A stretch of DNA of 6,094 bases from Spirochaetes bacterium RIFOXYC1_FULL_54_7 (GCA_001830645.1 MIBM01000168.1:2935-9028); one strand, 5' to 3'. Counted from the first letter of the stretch, positions 1-5,588 are shown. The notes: generated from the sequence alone by a model not told the origin. A program made the numbers and translations.

Positions 1-420
1 CTGTGACACCTGTTCCTCTGTCAGTTGCCCGGTACATGGAATGTCACCATAAAAATGATCAGCATGGGTGGTACCATACACTGGGATGGGCTTCAGTGTC
101 TGCGCCCAGGCGGTAGCCGCGGTGGAGTGGGTATGGGCAATGGCCTGGACTCCAGGAAAGCTGCGGTAGATTTCCAGGTGGATATCCAGGTCGACTGAAG
201 GCAGGTAACGGTTGTCAGCTGCAAAATTGCCATCCAGATCGGTGACGGACATATCATCGGCGGTCAGCAGGTCATAATCAATACCGCGTGGTTTGATGAC
301 CACCACTCCTTCTTCCCTGTTGATGGCACTGACATTGCCCCAGGTGAGGATCACCAGCCCATGTTTTACCAAGGCCATGTTGCCTTCGTAGACTGCCTGT
401 TTCAGCGCTGCCAGTTGCAT
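1..420 (-). CDS. araD: L-ribulose-5-phosphate 4-epimerase family (class II aldolase fold), partial
   Basis: The first 140 residues of an AraD-family protein are present; the C-terminal part lies beyond the left edge (the family is usually about 230 aa). AraD interconverts L-ribulose 5-phosphate and D-xylulose 5-phosphate in the cytoplasm, using a divalent metal. Visible family blocks are LTWGNVSAI (residues 25-33), the metal-binding HTHS (His96, His98) and the active-site block GTTHADHFYGDIPCT (116-130) with Asp121. The third metal histidine would lie outside the window. The ATG at 418-420 is preceded by AAAGGA (428-433) with a 7-nt spacer, and this site nearly touches the stop codon of the isomerase gene upstream, so the two genes are probably co-transcribed and coupled. 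Oddity: the loops that hold the phosphate in E. coli AraD (KPSG and PSSD) read KPRG (43-46) and PSVD (74-77) here, so a changed substrate is possible. Family assignment is firm; the exact reaction is less so. Confidence 0.88.
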   Translation of the reverse strand, partial: MQLAALKQAVYEGNMALVKHGLVILTWGNVSAINREEGVVVIKPRGIDYDLLTADDMSVTDLDGNFAADNRYLPSVDLDIHLEIYRSFPGVQAIAHTHSTAATAWAQTLKPIPVYGTTHADHFYGDIPCTGQLTEEQVSQ

Positions 421-427
421 GGGCCGA

Positions 428-433
428 TCCTTT
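428..433 (-). promoter_or_regulatory. Ribosome binding site of the araD-like gene
   Basis: AAAGGA on the minus strand, 7 nt before the ATG at 420. It sits directly against the stop codon (434-436) of the upstream isomerase gene, which supports this start and suggests translational coupling. Confidence 0.7.
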
Positions 434-895
434 CTAGGCATTCCTGGTTTCTTCGATTTCCTTCAGCTGGTCCAGGCGGATATCATGACGTCCGGGCGAA
501 TATTTTCCGAACAACCAGGCCTCGATGATATCCATGGCCTTTTCAAACGACACCATCCATGCACCGGTGGCCAGTATGTTGGAGTTGTTGTGCTCCCGGC
601 TCATCAGTGCGGGGAAAATATCGTAGCACAAAGCGCAGCGGATGCCTTTGCACTTGTTGGCGGCTATGGCCATACCCTGGCCGGTTCCGCAGATGAGGAT
701 GCCTTTGTCGACCTTCCCGGATTGAACCAGCTCGGCCACCTTTCTGGCATACACCGGGTAGTCGCCTTCCTGTGCGCTGTTGCAGCCGACATCGGTGACT
801 GTATAACCCCTGGAATGCAATTCTGCATAGATCCGGTTCTTGAAGTCGTAAGCCGCCAGGTCACAGCCGATGGCCAGCTTGAATTGAGTCTGCAC
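434..895 (-). CDS. rpiB: RpiB/LacA-family sugar-phosphate isomerase
   Basis: A 153-aa protein, the normal length for the RpiB/LacA family. These cytoplasmic enzymes interconvert aldose and ketose phosphates, classically ribose 5-phosphate and ribulose 5-phosphate; relatives act on allose 6-phosphate, galactose 6-phosphate or erythrulose 4-phosphate. Visible motifs are GCDLAAYDFK (10-19) with catalytic-site Asp12, DYP (45-47), the core LICGTGQGMAIAANK (67-81) with Cys69 as the likely catalytic base and the GTG turn, SREHNNSN (99-106) with His102 for ring opening, and GRHDIR (135-140) with arginines suited to phosphate binding. Leu13 replaces the histidine that follows Asp in ordinary RpiB. The start is GTG at 893-895 behind a G-rich Shine-Dalgarno. 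The gene lies 29 nt after the aldolase gene and 13 nt before the araD-like gene, in one operon. Cys69 favours RpiB over LacA; the exact sugar phosphate is unknown. Confidence 0.9.
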   Translation of the reverse strand: MQTQFKLAIGCDLAAYDFKNRIYAELHSRGYTVTDVGCNSAQEGDYPVYARKVAELVQSGKVDKGILICGTGQGMAIAANKCKGIRCALCYDIFPALMSREHNNSNILATGAWMVSFEKAMDIIEAWLFGKYSPGRHDIRLDQLKEIEETRNA

Positions 896-901
896 CTTTG
901 T

Positions 902-910
902 CCCCCCCTT
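902..910 (-). promoter_or_regulatory. Unusual poly-G Shine-Dalgarno of the rpiB-like gene
   Basis: On the minus strand the sequence AAGGGGGGG precedes the GTG start by 6 nt. It is a run of seven G residues serving as the ribosome binding site. It supports the GTG start, since no ATG fits the family N-terminus. Homopolymeric G tracts can change length by slippage, so this one might tune translation; that is inference. Confidence 0.55.
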
Positions 911-924
911 GCTGATGCGTTGCG

Positions 925-1626
925 TTATTTGATCCCGTACTCGCGGGTCAATCCTTCCAGTATCTGCAGTGAAAATTTTGTGCCAACCCGCTGGGCGCCG
1001 GCTTCTATCATATCAAGAAACTGCCGCGCTGTTTTGATGCCGCCGGAGGCCTTGATCTTTATCCGCTTGTCGGCAAGGCCGGCAAAAAGCCGGATGTCCT
1101 GGACGGTAGCCCCACCTTGAGAGAAGCCCGTAGAGGTTTTTATATAATCGGCCTTGGCAGCAATGCAGGTCTCACAGGCTTTGATTTTTTCTTCCTGGGT
1201 CAACAGACTGGTTTCCACTATCACTTTCAGCAAAGCATCCTGGCGTTCCGCTGCCATCGCCTGCCTGACCAGCTGGATTTCTTCCCGGACATAGTCCCAG
1301 TCAGTATTTTTTGCACGGTTGATGTTCATGACCATGTCAATTTCATTGGCCCCCATCCGGCAAGACTGGGCGGCTTCGTATGCTTTGACTTCGGCAGTGG
1401 TGGTGCCGTGGGGAAAGCCTATCGCGGCACTGACGTTGCTGGTATGTGCAGTCTTCCGCAGATAATCCATAACCCACGTCAATGTTGCTGGAGTAATACA
1501 AATGCAGGCATAGCCGTTGTCGGTGGCTTCACGGCAATTTGCTTCGATAATCTCCCTGGTATCGGTGGGCAACAGTGCGGAATGATCCATGAATGCTGCA
1601 TACTGCTTCAGGGTCAGAAAACTCAT
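925..1626 (-). CDS. deoC: Deoxyribose-phosphate aldolase family protein (DeoC-like)
   Basis: A 233-aa class I aldolase of the DeoC/LacD type. DeoC cleaves 2-deoxyribose 5-phosphate to acetaldehyde and glyceraldehyde 3-phosphate through a Schiff base. Visible signatures are DHSAL (14-18), IGFPHGTT (69-76), EIDMVMNI (95-102) with proton-relay Asp97, VIVETSLLT (135-143), YIKTSTGFSQGGAT (161-174) with Schiff-base Lys163, and IKASGGIKT (191-199) with Lys192. The reading frame runs further upstream to 1674, but the ATG at 1624-1626 is chosen. It gives the usual family N-terminus, has an AGAGGG ribosome site 4 nt before it, and the longer form would run through the operator and promoter. Oddities: the usual DHTxLKP becomes DHSALLP, and the phosphate loop usually read GASAG or GTSSG reads GTKFS (215-219). 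The catalytic machinery is intact, so it is probably an active aldolase, perhaps with a different substrate. It is the first gene of the leftward operon. Confidence 0.9.
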   Translation of the reverse strand: MSFLTLKQYAAFMDHSALLPTDTREIIEANCREATDNGYACICITPATLTWVMDYLRKTAHTSNVSAAIGFPHGTTTAEVKAYEAAQSCRMGANEIDMVMNINRAKNTDWDYVREEIQLVRQAMAAERQDALLKVIVETSLLTQEEKIKACETCIAAKADYIKTSTGFSQGGATVQDIRLFAGLADKRIKIKASGGIKTARQFLDMIEAGAQRVGTKFSLQILEGLTREYGIK

Positions 1627-1640
1627 GGTTCCCTCTTTTT

Positions 1641-1660
1641 TGCTGAAAATGTTTTCAGCA
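1641..1660. promoter_or_regulatory. LacI-type operator O1 over the deoC start site
   Basis: TGCTGAAAA-TG-TTTTCAGCA is a perfect palindrome with 9-bp arms around a 2-bp centre. Its core TGAAAATGTTTTCA resembles LacI-family and cre operators. It begins 2 nt after the predicted -10 box of the leftward promoter, covers the expected transcription start, and ends 14 nt before the deoC ATG. A binding protein here should block the deoC-rpiB-araD operon. The same motif recurs at 1895-1914 (15 of 20 positions, both read in the direction of transcription). The regulator is not in the window. Confidence 0.8.
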
Positions 1661-1662
1661 GG

Positions 1663-1712
1663 ATGATAGGGCATATTTGCGGATTATGTCAATATTTTTT
1701 TTGTTTTCTGAG
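1663..1712 (-). promoter_or_regulatory. Leftward sigma70-type promoter with A-rich upstream element
   Basis: On the minus strand there is a consensus -35 TTGACA (1692-1687), an 18-nt spacer and a -10 TATCAT (1668-1663; five of six consensus bases). Directly upstream of the -35 is a run of eight A residues (1702-1695) within a wider A-rich stretch to about 1712, like an UP element. The expected start is near 1656, inside operator O1, giving a leader of about 30 nt before deoC. Confidence 0.75.
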
Positions 1713-1864
1713 ACTCTCTTGAAAATAGTCCGGCAATTTCTGGGTTGACATCATTTTTAGGCTGTTTCTATCCATGTTTCTCGTCATTCGATGTTGATTA
1801 TATGAGTTTGGGCGATCTTCTTTGTCCCGCATTGAGCGTTTCGAGGTGTACTGCAAAAATCCGG
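1713..1864. other. Central part of the divergent intergenic region, no gene seen
   Basis: This AT-rich stretch lies between the two outward promoters. A 60-codon minus-strand frame crosses it but starts at TTG, lacks a recognisable family or a good ribosome site, and is judged spurious. It contains a further TTGACA (1745-1750, plus strand) with only a poor -10 match 18 nt later (TATCCA, 1769-1774), and a TATAAT on the minus strand (1802-1797) without a good -35 at normal spacing. Either could be a minor promoter or chance. No strong palindrome or further copy of the operator was found here. Confidence 0.5.
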
Positions 1865-1892
1865 TTGACAAGATGAGAGATCATGGTAAAAT
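1865..1892 (+). promoter_or_regulatory. Rightward sigma70-type promoter of the ABC transporter operon
   Basis: Consensus -35 TTGACA (1865-1870), a 16-nt spacer and -10 TAAAAT (1887-1892; five of six consensus bases). The expected start is near 1899-1900, inside operator O2, giving a leader of about 30 nt before the ATPase gene. Confidence 0.75.
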
Positions 1893-1894
1893 CA

Positions 1895-1914
1895 AGCTGA
1901 AAACGATATCAGTA
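1895..1914. promoter_or_regulatory. LacI-type operator O2 over the transporter operon start site
   Basis: AGCTGAAAACGATATCAGTA is an imperfect palindrome with the central CG typical of LacI-family operators. Read in the direction of transcription it matches O1 at 15 of 20 positions (GCTGAAAAC..T.TCAG.A). It begins 2 nt after the -10 box, exactly as O1 does at the other promoter, and ends 16 nt before the GTG start. It is the likely repression site for the importer operon. Confidence 0.75.
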
Positions 1915-1921
1915 TAGAAAT

Positions 1922-1933
1922 GGAGATCATGTG
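1922..1933 (+). promoter_or_regulatory. Ribosome binding site and overlapping AUGUGA start-stop at the ATPase gene
   Basis: GGAG (1922-1925) stands 5 nt before the GTG start at 1931. An ATG at 1929-1931 overlaps that GTG by one base and is followed at once by TGA, making a start-stop pair. Only the GTG frame gives the conserved ATPase N-terminus. Initiation at the ATG would yield a single-residue abortive event, which might dampen translation; that effect is inference. Confidence 0.6.
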
Positions 1934-3424
1934 AAGGTTCCGTTGCTGCAGGTCAACCACATAACCAAGCAGTTCCCCGGAGTGCTGGCCCTGGATGACG
2001 TTTCACTGGATCTGCATGAAGGCGAAGTGCTCTGCATCGCAGGGGAGAATGGCGCCGGCAAAACCACGCTCATCAAGATCCTGTCCGGGGTTCATATGCT
2101 TGATGGTGGTGAGATCATCCTGGATGGCCAAAAGCTGCATATCAAAACCCCCTTTTCGGCACTGGAGCTTGGATTTTCGGTGGTATACCAGGAACATAAG
2201 CTGATAAACAACCTGTCTGTGGCTGAAAACGTCTTTTTTGGCCGCTTTCCCATGAAGGCCAAGGCCTTTGTGGACTACCGCAAACTGAACGATGACACCA
2301 AGGCATTGCTGGACCGTTTGGGAATGGATATCAAGCCAACACAGCTGGTCAGTACCCTCAGTTCCTCCCAGTCGCAGATGGTGGAGATAGCCAAAGCCTT
2401 GTCCGTAGGTGCCAGGATCATGATTCTGGATGAACCATCGGCCGCGATCACTGACAGTGAGCTGACACGGCTGTTCGCAATCATCAAATCCTTGAAGGCT
2501 CAGGGGCAATCATTCATCTATATTTCTCACCGCCTGAATGAGCTGTCGGAGATAGGTGACAGGGTGGCAGTACTGAAGGATGGCAAACTGGTCGGTATCA
2601 AGGACATCAAGGACATAACGATTGACAGGATTGTTTCCATGATGGTTGGCAGGGACCTTGGCAAGGTATTCCGGCCAAAGGACCGTCCGGTCGGCAGTGA
2701 GGTGCTGAGGGTGGAGAATCTGACCAATGATACGGTACGCGATTGCAGTTTTTATATCCGGGCTGGTGAAATTGTCGGCTTTTCCGGACTGATAGGTTCG
2801 GGCCGAAGTGAACTGGCTGAGTCCATCTTTGGCTACCGCCGTAAAAAAGCCGGGACCATCCACATCAACGGGCAGCCTGTGCCCATCAGGAGTCCCCGAA
2901 ACGCCATCGACCGTAAGATGGGTTTTGTGACCGAAGACCGCAAGACCACAGGTGTCATCCTTAACAAGAGTGTTGGTGAGAATATTACCTTTGCCATTCT
3001 GGACAAGCTGACCAGATTCGGGTTTGTGGATGTCAGGCAGGAAAAGCAACTTATCGACAAGTACATCGATCAACTGAAGATCAAGACGCCTTCCGATCGG
3101 CAGGAGACCCAATTCCTGTCCGGAGGCAACCAGCAAAAGGTCATCCTGGCCAAGTGGCTGCTGACGCAATCCAGTCTGTTGATCTGTGACGAACCAACCA
3201 AGGGCATCGATGTCGGCACCAAGCAGGAATTCTACAATATCCTGGATGATCTGGCCAGGCAGGGCATTGCCATCATGCTCATATCATCAGAGTTGCCCGA
3301 AGTCATTGGTCTGAGCAACCGCATATATGTAATGAAGGAAGGCACGATCATCAAGGAATTGCAGCAAGGCGAGATGACCGAAGAGACGGTTGCGGAATAT
3401 TCCATGAAGGAAGCAGGTCACTGA
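1931..3424 (+). CDS. Sugar ABC transporter ATPase with two nucleotide-binding domains (RbsA/MglA family)
   Basis: A 497-aa cytoplasmic ATPase of the CUT2 family, the normal length, with two fused ABC domains; it powers the permease encoded next. Domain 1: Walker A GENGAGKTT (38-46), Q-loop Gln87, signature region LSSSQSQ (143-149), Walker B IMILDEPS (163-170) with Glu168, and His200 in the H-loop. Domain 2: a degenerate Walker A SGLIGSGRSE (285-294) as is usual in this family, a full LSGGNQQK signature (396-403), Walker B LLICDEPTKGID (416-427), and Ser452 in place of the H-loop histidine. The start is GTG at 1931 (see the ribosome-site entry). The gene ends 1 nt before the permease ATG. Expression probably starts at 1899-1900 under operator O2. 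Substrate cannot be read from the ATPase; it could be a relative of RbsA, AlsA, XylG or a polyol system. Confidence 0.95.
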   Translation: MKVPLLQVNHITKQFPGVLALDDVSLDLHEGEVLCIAGENGAGKTTLIKILSGVHMLDGGEIILDGQKLHIKTPFSALELGFSVVYQEHKLINNLSVAENVFFGRFPMKAKAFVDYRKLNDDTKALLDRLGMDIKPTQLVSTLSSSQSQMVEIAKALSVGARIMILDEPSAAITDSELTRLFAIIKSLKAQGQSFIYISHRLNELSEIGDRVAVLKDGKLVGIKDIKDITIDRIVSMMVGRDLGKVFRPKDRPVGSEVLRVENLTNDTVRDCSFYIRAGEIVGFSGLIGSGRSELAESIFGYRRKKAGTIHINGQPVPIRSPRNAIDRKMGFVTEDRKTTGVILNKSVGENITFAILDKLTRFGFVDVRQEKQLIDKYIDQLKIKTPSDRQETQFLSGGNQQKVILAKWLLTQSSLLICDEPTKGIDVGTKQEFYNILDDLARQGIAIMLISSELPEVIGLSNRIYVMKEGTIIKELQQGEMTEETVAEYSMKEAGH

Positions 3425-3425
3425 C

Positions 3426-4415
3426 ATGAATGTAAAGGAAACCATTGCCAGGCTGCTCAAACCGGCGGAGGGACAAGCCAGCTTCAACAGGCGAAAACTT
3501 CTGGCGACATTCAGCCCTATCATCGGGTTGATAGCGCTCTTCATTTTAGCCAGTTCACTGTCCGATTCTTTTCTGACCACGACAAACCTGACCAATGTAC
3601 TCCGTCAAGTCTCGGTTCTGGGTTTCGCGTCTCTGGGCATGACCATTGTCATACTGACAGGTAATATTGACTTGTCGATAATTGGTAACGTCAGCATGTC
3701 TACGACTCTGGTAGCGGTATTGCTGCAACAGGAGTGGCCGGTTGGTCCGATGATCGTAGTGGTGATGCTAGCTGGTTCGCTGGTCGGACTTATCAATGGC
3801 ATGATCCTGAGTTATTTCCAGATCGAGTCCTTTGTGGTTACCATGGGTATGCAGGTGGTTTGTTTTGGCATGTCGCTGTTCATCGCTGGCGGCCGCACTG
3901 TGATTGTCGACAATCTGGCGCCGTTCATGCTTGATCTTGCGTCTGTGCGCGTGGGAATGGTCCCGGTGATGTTCCTCATACTACTGGGATTCTATTTGGT
4001 GTTCTTCATCTTCACAAAAAAAACACGGATGGGTCGGTATATCTACGCCCTGGGTGGCAACGAAGAGGTTTGTTACATATCCGGTGTCAATGTTACATTG
4101 GTCCGGATCACAGCCTACGTTCTCAGTGGTATGATGGCTGCCGTGGCCGGCATCTTTACGTTCAGCCGCTCTCTCTGTGGTGATCCTGCAGCCGGTCAGG
4201 CGCTGGGTATGTATGTCGTGGCGGCTGTAGTCATAGGCGGCACCAAGATGAGCGGTGGGCGCGGCAGTGTGCTGTTTTCAATCATCGGCATTCTGATCAT
4301 CGGCATCATCAACAATACCCTGAATCTGGTGGGTTTCCAGTATTATGCCCAGCAGATCATCCAAGGCGTCATCATAATACTCGCCGTAGTACTGAGCAGC
4401 AAGCGTCGACGCTGA
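3426..4415 (+). CDS. Sugar ABC transporter permease (RbsC/AlsC family)
   Basis: A 329-aa inner-membrane protein of the CUT2 permease family (BPD_transp_2), normally 320-350 aa. It should dimerise to form the channel. About nine or ten hydrophobic segments can be seen, near residues 27-45, 61-79, 86-101, 108-129, 137-155, 176-196, 225-247, 258-275, 280-298 and 308-323. Family motifs are LTGNIDLS (77-84; usual form GGIDLS), ALGGNEEVCYISGVNV (208-223; the cytoplasmic coupling loop that meets the ATPase, usually GGNxEAARLSGI) and IGGTKMSGGRGS (270-281). The C-terminus is basic (SSKRRR). The ATG is 1 nt after the ATPase stop, with a weak ribosome site inside the end of that gene, so translation is probably coupled. 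One permease suffices if it works as a homodimer; no second permease gene is present. Confidence 0.95.
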   Translation: MNVKETIARLLKPAEGQASFNRRKLLATFSPIIGLIALFILASSLSDSFLTTTNLTNVLRQVSVLGFASLGMTIVILTGNIDLSIIGNVSMSTTLVAVLLQQEWPVGPMIVVVMLAGSLVGLINGMILSYFQIESFVVTMGMQVVCFGMSLFIAGGRTVIVDNLAPFMLDLASVRVGMVPVMFLILLGFYLVFFIFTKKTRMGRYIYALGGNEEVCYISGVNVTLVRITAYVLSGMMAAVAGIFTFSRSLCGDPAAGQALGMYVVAAVVIGGTKMSGGRGSVLFSIIGILIIGIINNTLNLVGFQYYAQQIIQGVIIILAVVLSSKRRR

Positions 4416-4452
4416 CCAGTGCCTGGCTGCCGGCGGGTTGATTCGGGAGTTC

Positions 4453-4469
4453 CTTCACGGTATGTGAAG
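4453..4469 (+). other. Short hairpin before the binding-protein gene
   Basis: CTTCAC-GGTAT-GTGAAG forms a perfect 6-bp stem with a 5-nt loop, in the 78-nt gap between permease and binding protein, 14 nt before the strong ribosome site. No U tract follows, so it is not a terminator. Hairpins here can mark mRNA processing that leaves extra binding-protein message; this is inference and the stem is short enough to be chance. Confidence 0.35.
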
Positions 4470-4483
4470 TTATGCATTGTTCA

Positions 4484-4490
4484 AGGAGGG
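4484..4490 (+). promoter_or_regulatory. Strong Shine-Dalgarno of the binding-protein gene
   Basis: AGGAGGG lies 3 nt before the ATG at 4494, a near-perfect match to the 16S rRNA tail and the strongest ribosome site in the window. It decides the start: the reading frame is open back to a GTG at 4419, but that form would place 25 residues ahead of the signal peptide and lacks a ribosome site. High translation fits the excess usually needed for a periplasmic binding protein. Confidence 0.8.
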
Positions 4491-4493
4491 TTT

Positions 4494-5465
4494 ATGAATC
4501 AGAGAAAGACCTTCGCACTGCTGGCGTTGCTGTTGTGCGCCGCTGTCGTCTTTGCCGGTGGCACAAAAGAAGCCGCCCCGACCACCCCCACTGCCGGACA
4601 GGCCAGTGAAAAGTTCCTGATCGGAATTTCACAGCCCTTCATGGGACATCCCATCCGCCAGGCCGGTACCGTGCTGATCAACGCCTGGTTGAAGGATCAT
4701 CCCGAAGTAACGGTAATGGTAACTGATGGTCAGCTCAATGCCGCCAAGCAGATTGCGGACATAGAGGACATGATCACCAAGAAAGTGGACATCATCCTGG
4801 TGGCAGCACATCAGTCGCCGACACTTGTCCGGGTTCTGCGTGAGGCCAAGGATGCCGGCATCCCGATCATCGCTTTTGACCGGACCCTGACCGATCCGTC
4901 CGTACAGGTGGGCATGGTTGTCAACGATGATTACGCAGCTGGTGCCAGTGCTGCCAAACTGCTGGCCGAAAAACTTGGCGGCAAGGGTAACGTGGTCAGC
5001 CTGCAGGGACCCGCCGGCAATACCACTGTCACATTGCGCCAGGGAGGTTTCCTGAGCAAGTTGTCCGAGTATCCAGGCATCAAACTTGTGGACGACCAGG
5101 TAGCCAACTTCCAGCGGATACAGGCCGTCGATGTGTTCGAGAACGTCCTGCAGGCCCATCCAGAACTGGATGGCGTCTACTGCCACAACGATGAGATGGC
5201 ACTGGGCGTGGTCAAAGTGCTCAAGGATGCTGGTATATCCAACAAGATCGTGGTAGGTGTGGATGGCCAGAAAGATGCCCTTGAAGCCATCATGGCCGGT
5301 GATCTGTATGGAACCGTCCGCAAGATTGTAGAGTTCCCCGCTGCTTTGGATATGGCCTTGGAGTACCTGAAAACCGGCAAGACTGCCACCATGAATTATC
5401 TTGAGCAGATCCCGATCACCAAGGACAATGTTGCCCAGTTCTATAACCCGAACGCGGTATTCTAG
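4494..5465 (+). CDS. Periplasmic sugar-binding protein of the ABC importer (RbsB-like, Peripla_BP_4 type)
   Basis: A 323-aa exported protein. The signal peptide has basic residues (RK, 4-5), a hydrophobic core (about 7-20) and probable signal peptidase I cleavage after Ala21, leaving GGTKEAA. Cys15 is not in a lipobox, so it is probably not a lipoprotein. The mature part shows the two-lobed type I fold: FLIGISQPFMGHP (41-53), DGQLNAAKQIADIEDMI (78-94), IPIIAFDRT (123-131), LRQGGF (181-186), HNDEMALG (231-238), VVGVDGQKDALEAI (253-266). Compared with ribose-binding protein, Asp129-Arg130, Arg182, Asn232 and Asp257 keep ligand-contact positions. The aromatic pair of the first lobe (NPFF) reads HPIR (52-55), and the glutamine near the end is probably replaced around Lys277. 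This suggests a ligand other than ribose. It follows the permease after 78 nt and precedes the epimerase gene, separated by a strong hairpin. Confidence 0.93.
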   Translation: MNQRKTFALLALLLCAAVVFAGGTKEAAPTTPTAGQASEKFLIGISQPFMGHPIRQAGTVLINAWLKDHPEVTVMVTDGQLNAAKQIADIEDMITKKVDIILVAAHQSPTLVRVLREAKDAGIPIIAFDRTLTDPSVQVGMVVNDDYAAGASAAKLLAEKLGGKGNVVSLQGPAGNTTVTLRQGGFLSKLSEYPGIKLVDDQVANFQRIQAVDVFENVLQAHPELDGVYCHNDEMALGVVKVLKDAGISNKIVVGVDGQKDALEAIMAGDLYGTVRKIVEFPAALDMALEYLKTGKTATMNYLEQIPITKDNVAQFYNPNAVF

Positions 5466-5542
5466 GAACCGGCATAGTCTTGCTGCAACATCACAAGACC
5501 GTGGCAATACCGATGGCCAGGTCATGGTTGAATGATCATCCG

Positions 5543-5567
5543 GGCAGGCACTTGCGTGCCTGCCTTT
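5543..5567 (+). terminator. Strong GC-rich hairpin after the binding-protein gene, attenuator-like
   Basis: GGCAGGCAC-TTGC-GTGCCTGCC is a perfect 9-bp stem (5543-5551 with 5556-5564) and a 4-nt loop, followed by only TTT. The stem is strong enough for an intrinsic terminator, but the U tract is short, so partial termination or protection of the upstream message is more likely. It sits 22 nt before the ATG of the epimerase gene, which probably receives reduced read-through. Confidence 0.6.
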
Positions 5568-5576
5568 GCTGGACAG

Positions 5577-5583
5577 AAGAAGG
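5577..5583 (+). promoter_or_regulatory. Ribosome binding site of the epimerase gene
   Basis: AAGAAGG, 5 nt before the ATG at 5589. It supports this start, which also gives the family N-terminus MKYSPSLAC. Confidence 0.65.
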
Positions 5584-5588
5584 TTGCA

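Noticed and set aside
1627..1674. Longer N-terminus for the deoC-like gene
   Set aside because: The extension would translate the operator and lie upstream of the expected transcript start, and the added residues are not found in the family. The ATG at 1626 has its own ribosome site.
1745..1774. Second rightward promoter from TTGACA at 1745-1750
   Set aside because: The best -10 candidate (TATCCA) matches only three of six consensus bases. It is not supported beyond the -35 box and is noted only as a weak possibility.
1689..1871. 60-codon minus-strand reading frame in the divergent gap
   Set aside because: It begins with TTG, has no clear ribosome site or recognisable family, and its end runs into the -35 box of the leftward promoter. 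It is best read as chance in regulatory DNA.
2222..2241. Third copy of the operator inside the ATPase gene (GCTGAAAACG at 2222-2231)
   Set aside because: Only the left half-site matches; the right half is a T-rich run with no palindrome. The bases encode the conserved AEN of the ATPase, so the match is probably coincidence.
4419..4493. Upstream GTG start for the binding protein
   Set aside because: It would put 25 non-hydrophobic residues before the signal peptide; the strong Shine-Dalgarno at 4484-4490 marks the ATG at 4494.
4629..5525. 298-codon minus-strand frame opposite the binding protein
   Set aside because: It is a mirror of the strongly supported binding-protein gene and has no recognisable motif or ribosome site; long antisense frames are common opposite GC-balanced genes.
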